From contig JARGNS010000121.1 in the NCBI GenBank assembly GCA_029213105.1, forward strand, positions 1 through 8,949: a DNA stretch of 8,949 nucleotides, in the 5' to 3' direction. Position 1 is the first letter of the stretch. Each line of letters begins with the position of its first letter. The notes below the pieces were generated by a model. It made no database searches. It saw only the letters and a list, made by a program, of their open reading frames with translations, and was not told the origin of the DNA. This document shows positions 6,480-8,949 of this stretch, in pieces. This DNA is from Planctomycetota bacterium (GTDB lineage: Bacteria; Planctomycetota; PLA2; JAEUHO01). The translations under genes were made by a program, and so were the position numbers.

Positions 6480-7943
6480 CGTGCTAGACGTCGTCTCCAG
6501 GCGACGGGCCATGATGGCCTTGCGTTGGGCAGCCAGCGGCGCCTCGTCGTCGAGCTCGATGCGTCCGGCCTGCACGCGCAGCCCGAGGGCCGCATAGGCT
6601 TCACCCACGTCGGGGAAGGCGCGGTCGGCGAGGATGCCCTCCGCGATCTTCGATGCCACCGGCGTGCCAAGGGCGCGGTCGGCGGCGCGCAGCAACTCGA
6701 GCGCGTGGTACGGACGCACGATCCCGCCGCGCTCCCGATGCCACCAGCGAATGACGTCATCCAGGCTCTGGCGACCACGGGACGCCTTGCGCAGCGCGAC
6801 ATCGATCCGCAGGGCCATGGCCGCTCCGGCCCAGTAGACGCGGTGGTAGTTGTGCTCCCGGCCCATGTCGCGCGACTCGAGTTCGAGGCTACGCCGGCCG
6901 CCCCGGCGACGCCCGCGGCCGAAGCCGTCTTCGATGTTCTGCCAGGCCTGCCGCTCATCGATCATCCCGGCGCGCGCCCGCAGGACCTCCTGGTAGTAGG
7001 TCACGAAGCCCTCTTGCAGCCAGGCCTCGTCATCGTAGGTCCACGGCATGCCGAGGTGCATCATCTCGTGCACGCCCACCCACTCGCCCGGTAGTTCCTC
7101 GTCGGCCGCCGCATTGGCCACGAACAGGTGCACGTGCGCACCGCCGGCGCGCATGGCCAGCCCGAACAGCACGGGCGGGTCCCGGCCGGGGGACGGGTGC
7201 ACGAGGGCGGCGAGCTTGGCCGCGGGGAAGCGACCGAACAGTCCGGCTACGGCCTCGACTGCGGCATGCACCCACGTACACACTGCGGGCTGGCTGGCGC
7301 GTAGCGGCGCATCCAGGACTGCGACCTCGACCGCCGCGCCGGCCACGGTCTTGCGTTGGATGGCGAACCGCCCCACCGCGAAGCGCCCCAGCAGATTGGT
7401 GCACTGCGGGTCCAGGCTGTAGGTGTTCTCACCCGGTGCCGCCGGCCAGGGCACGATGGCACGCATGCCGGCGGGGAGTTCGAGGCGCACGGTGACGCGC
7501 CCATCCAGCGGCCACAGGTAGGGCCGGAAGAGAAGCGCGCCGGGCGCGATCAACACGTCGCGTCCCACACGCTGCACGGGACGCTGCCGTCCGCCCCGCA
7601 CACCGGCCGCCTTCGTCAGGTCCACCGTCCAGCGCACGCACATGCGGCCGCGGCGCAGCCCCTGGGGAATCAGGCTGCCGTCCGACGCGCGCCGCACGAG
7701 GCGGGCCTCGCCCTCGACGGCTGGCAGGGTGACGGCCGTATGCAGGCCGGCGAAGCTGTGGACGATGCGCTTCGGAAGCCAGCCCCGGAAGCAGCAACGC
7801 ACCTCGGCCTTGGTGAGTCCCTCGTCGAAGCGCACGACGTAGTCCCAGCCCCGGTCCGGCGCCGCCTCGCTGCGCGGCAGCGCCGGCAGGGGCAGCAAGA
7901 GGAGGCCGAGTGCGAGAAGGAGGGAGCGCCGCATCGCGCGCAT
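6471..7943 (-). CDS. Exported M1/M61-like zinc metallopeptidase (gluzincin)
   Basis: This 490-residue protein has an N-terminal signal peptide (RRSLLLALGLLLLPLPALP). A beta-rich N-domain (about 30-200) resembles the front part of M61/M1 aminopeptidases. The catalytic part carries VHEMMHL, with zinc ligands His292 and His296 and catalytic Glu293, and WLQEGFVTYY with the third ligand Glu311, the standard gluzincin HExxH-x14-E spacing. YWAGAAMALRIDVAL (370-384) matches the conserved helix after the active site. The GAMEN exopeptidase motif of M1 enzymes is not seen, so M61-like is the better label. An Arg-rich loop (GRGRRRGGRR, 342-351) lies between active site and helix. It probably hydrolyses peptides in the periplasm or outside the cell. 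The start is uncertain: the ATG at 7943 is used here, but the ATG at 7934 fits the -10-like TAGGAT 7 nt upstream better. It converges on the PASTA-barrel gene, 7 bp apart. Confidence 0.8.
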   Translation of the reverse strand: MRAMRRSLLLALGLLLLPLPALPRSEAAPDRGWDYVVRFDEGLTKAEVRCCFRGWLPKRIVHSFAGLHTAVTLPAVEGEARLVRRASDGSLIPQGLRRGRMCVRWTVDLTKAAGVRGGRQRPVQRVGRDVLIAPGALLFRPYLWPLDGRVTVRLELPAGMRAIVPWPAAPGENTYSLDPQCTNLLGRFAVGRFAIQRKTVAGAAVEVAVLDAPLRASQPAVCTWVHAAVEAVAGLFGRFPAAKLAALVHPSPGRDPPVLFGLAMRAGGAHVHLFVANAAADEELPGEWVGVHEMMHLGMPWTYDDEAWLQEGFVTYYQEVLRARAGMIDERQAWQNIEDGFGRGRRRGGRRSLELESRDMGREHNYHRVYWAGAAMALRIDVALRKASRGRQSLDDVIRWWHRERGGIVRPYHALELLRAADRALGTPVASKIAEGILADRAFPDVGEAYAALGLRVQAGRIELDDEAPLAAQRKAIMARRLETTSSTPR

Positions 7944-7947
7944 CCTA
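7942..7947 (-). promoter_or_regulatory. -10-like element before the second ATG of the peptidase gene
   Basis: TAGGAT on the minus strand (4 of 6 match to TATAAT) ends 7 nt before the ATG at 7934 and overlaps the first ATG. If it is the promoter, the mRNA is leaderless and starts at the second ATG, shortening the signal peptide by three residues. No clear -35 box is seen. Confidence 0.25.
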
Positions 7948-8008
7948 GCCGCGAGCCGGGCGCCAGCGGGCCCAAGCGGGATCCTCCGGCGCGGGGGCGG
8001 GTGGCCGG

Positions 8009-8014
8009 TACAAT
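8009..8014 (+). promoter_or_regulatory. -10-like element of tRNA-Lys
   Basis: TACAAT (5 of 6 match to TATAAT) ends 11 nt before the mature tRNA 5' end, so transcription would start about 5 nt upstream of the tRNA. The 16-18 nt upstream position is G+C-rich with no evident -35 box. It is the same hexamer as the one before the M55 gene. Confidence 0.45.
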
Positions 8015-8025
8015 CCCCGCCCCTC

Positions 8026-8098
8026 GGGGGCGTAGCTCAGTTGGTAGAGCAGGAGACTTTTAATCTCTTGGCCGGGGGTTCGAGTCCCTCCGCCCCTA
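8026..8098 (+). tRNA. tRNA-Lys (anticodon TTT)
   Basis: A complete 73 nt cloverleaf can be folded by hand. Acceptor stem: GGGGGCG with CGCCCCT (one G-T pair at the end). D arm: GCTC with GAGC around AGTTGGTA. Anticodon stem: GGAGA with TCTCT around the loop CTTTTAA, giving anticodon TTT at 8059-8061. Variable loop: TGGCC. T arm: GGGGG with CCCTC around TTCGAGT. The discriminator base is A8098. The 3' CCA is not encoded (CTA follows the acceptor stem), so it must be added by tRNA nucleotidyltransferase. It decodes AAA and, by wobble, AAG. The gene is alone and divergent from the peptidase gene. Confidence 0.95.
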
Positions 8099-8217
8099 CT
8101 TTCCTCCCTTCGCGTTTCCCGAGCCATCGCGGCCACGCGCGGGCGTCGAAGGCGGCCGGCCTCGAGCACACAGCCGTCCGCCTGGGAGCTGGCGGGAGGC
8201 GAGCCGTCGGAGGTTGC

Positions 8218-8230
8218 GGGCGTAGTTCAG
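8218..8230 (+). repeat. Near-copy of the tRNA-Lys 5' segment
   Basis: GGGCGTAGTTCAG matches GGGCGTAGCTCAG at 8028-8040 of the tRNA in 12 of 13 positions, exactly 190 bp downstream. The match stops at the D loop, and no full cloverleaf can be folded here. It may be a tRNA remnant or chance. Confidence 0.35.
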
Positions 8231-8235
8231 GATGC

Positions 8236-8241
8236 GATGAT
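8236..8241 (+). promoter_or_regulatory. -10-like element before the phosphotransferase gene
   Basis: GATGAT (4 of 6 match to TATAAT) ends 6 nt before the ATG at 8248. On its own this is weak. It is listed because the spacing matches the other genes here that lack a Shine-Dalgarno sequence. Confidence 0.2.
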
Positions 8242-8247
8242 CCGCCC

Positions 8248-8949
8248 ATGTGGCGGACGCTTCCCTCCCTGACGACCTTGCCAGGGCACGCCGTCGACTG
8301 GATCGAAGCGCATCTGCCCGCGCCGTGCCTCGCGGGCGAGACCGTGCGCGAGACCGCGCGCTCGACGGTCGTGCGGCTCGGCACCGATGACGGGAGCGTC
8401 TACTTCAAGGCCGATCACATCCTGCCGCCGTCGGAAGCGACGGTCCTCACCCGCCTGGCGCAGAGCTGCCCCGCCCAGGTTGCGCCGCTCCTCGGCGTGG
8501 ACGAGGAGCGCGGCTGGAGCCTGACGCGCGACGCGGGGCCGACCGGCCCCACGAGTCTCGACCGCGAGCGCACCGACGTCTGGCGCGCCGTCGCTCGCGC
8601 GTTCGGCGAGCTGCAGCGCAACACCGGCCTCGGACCCGAGGACTGGGTCGCGCTCGGCTGCCGCGACCTCCGCGGGCCGCGGCTGTTCACCGCCTTGTGC
8701 GAGATGATCGAGCACGCCGCGCCCCGACTCGAGACGGCAGATCGGGACAGCCTGCGACGTCTCCTGCCGCGCATCGACGAGGCCTGCGCCGAGCTCGCGA
8801 GCGACGGTCTCCCCGCCACGCTCGTCCATCAGGACCTCGTGCTGGAGAACCTCGTCTGGCGCGCCGGCCAGGTCGTGTTCCTCGACTGGAGCGACACCGT
8901 GGTCGGGCATCCCTTCTTCGGCCTCGATCGGCTGCTCGACTCCTGCTGG
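8248..8949 (+). CDS. APH/choline-kinase-type phosphotransferase, cut by window edge
   Basis: The first 234 codons are visible. The fold is that of aminoglycoside phosphotransferase-like small-molecule kinases, which move the ATP gamma-phosphate to a hydroxyl group. Seen: VYFKA with the ATP-binding Lys54, SEATVLTRL with partner Glu63, the catalytic loop LVHQDLVLEN (His194, Asp196, Asn201), and the metal-binding VVFLDWSD (Asp213). VGHPFFGLDRLLDS follows, as usual in the family (typically GHPxxDLA). Most relatives act on metabolites such as choline, homoserine or methylthioribose rather than drugs, so a resistance role is not implied. The ATG at 8248 is the first good start in frame. No Shine-Dalgarno sequence precedes it (GGAGG at 8209 is too far away). 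About 80-110 residues are likely missing at the C-terminus. Confidence 0.85.
   Translation, partial: MWRTLPSLTTLPGHAVDWIEAHLPAPCLAGETVRETARSTVVRLGTDDGSVYFKADHILPPSEATVLTRLAQSCPAQVAPLLGVDEERGWSLTRDAGPTGPTSLDRERTDVWRAVARAFGELQRNTGLGPEDWVALGCRDLRGPRLFTALCEMIEHAAPRLETADRDSLRRLLPRIDEACAELASDGLPATLVHQDLVLENLVWRAGQVVFLDWSDTVVGHPFFGLDRLLDSCW

Larger units (their letters stand above)
8099..8247 (+). other. Intergenic region between tRNA-Lys and the phosphotransferase gene
   Basis: This 149 bp stretch has no supportable gene. It begins with a pyrimidine-rich run just after the tRNA (CTTTCCTCCCTTC), with no preceding hairpin beyond the tRNA itself. It contains a 13 nt near-copy of the tRNA 5' region at 8218-8230 and a -10-like GATGAT at 8236-8241. 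Confidence 0.5.

Noticed and set aside
5093..6958. 621-codon minus-strand frame opposite the PASTA-barrel gene
   Set aside because: It overlaps two recognised genes, contains no motif and has shadow-type composition.
8218..8247. Second tRNA or small structured RNA before the phosphotransferase
   Set aside because: Only a 5 bp GGGCG/CGCCC pairing is possible, with no D, anticodon or T arm.
8227..8910. 227-codon minus-strand frame over the phosphotransferase
   Set aside because: The plus strand carries the full HxD...N and DWS kinase motifs. The minus frame has none.

Overview
The window is a dense, very GC-rich bacterial chromosome segment (about 70% G+C by eye) with eight protein genes and one tRNA. 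The organism has an outer membrane: one product ends in a compact beta-barrel with a C-terminal aromatic residue. The large secreted protein with repeated secretin-type modules is of a kind I associate with Planctomycetota. Myxococcota or another high-GC Gram-negative lineage cannot be excluded. I see no insertion sequence, integrase, CRISPR array or phage gene.

Left third, minus strand (about 1-3113): a compact gene set read right to left. It encodes a four-cysteine DUF523 protein, a DppA-like M55 D-aminopeptidase with all metal ligands and the nucleophile present, a double-GNAT N-acetyltransferase, and the N-terminal part of a membrane-anchored sensor protein that runs off the left edge. 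The last three are nearly contiguous: a 21 nt gap, then a TGA-G-GTG junction. This suggests an operon or sub-operon linking D-amino-acid peptide hydrolysis, acetylation and signal sensing. No common function can be proved from sequence.

Middle, plus strand (3207-6463): two exported proteins with strong Shine-Dalgarno sequences. The first is a 629-residue periplasmic or outer-membrane protein made of two diverged copies of a secretin-like module. The second is a PASTA domain joined through a long proline-rich linker to a predicted eight-stranded outer-membrane beta-barrel. Together they look like a cell-envelope pair, and the second has an unusual architecture.

Right third: a minus-strand exported M1/M61-like zinc peptidase (HEMMH...WLQEG) converges on the PASTA-barrel gene with only 7 bp between the stops. 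It is followed by a complete tRNA-Lys(TTT) on the plus strand and the first 234 codons of an APH/choline-kinase-type phosphotransferase that runs off the right edge.

A recurring theme is a -10-like hexamer (TATAGT, TACAAT, TAGGAT, GATGAT) only 6-8 nt before the ATG of four genes that lack a Shine-Dalgarno sequence. This suggests leaderless mRNAs alongside Shine-Dalgarno-led genes. The many long open frames opposite the real genes are by-products of the high G+C.
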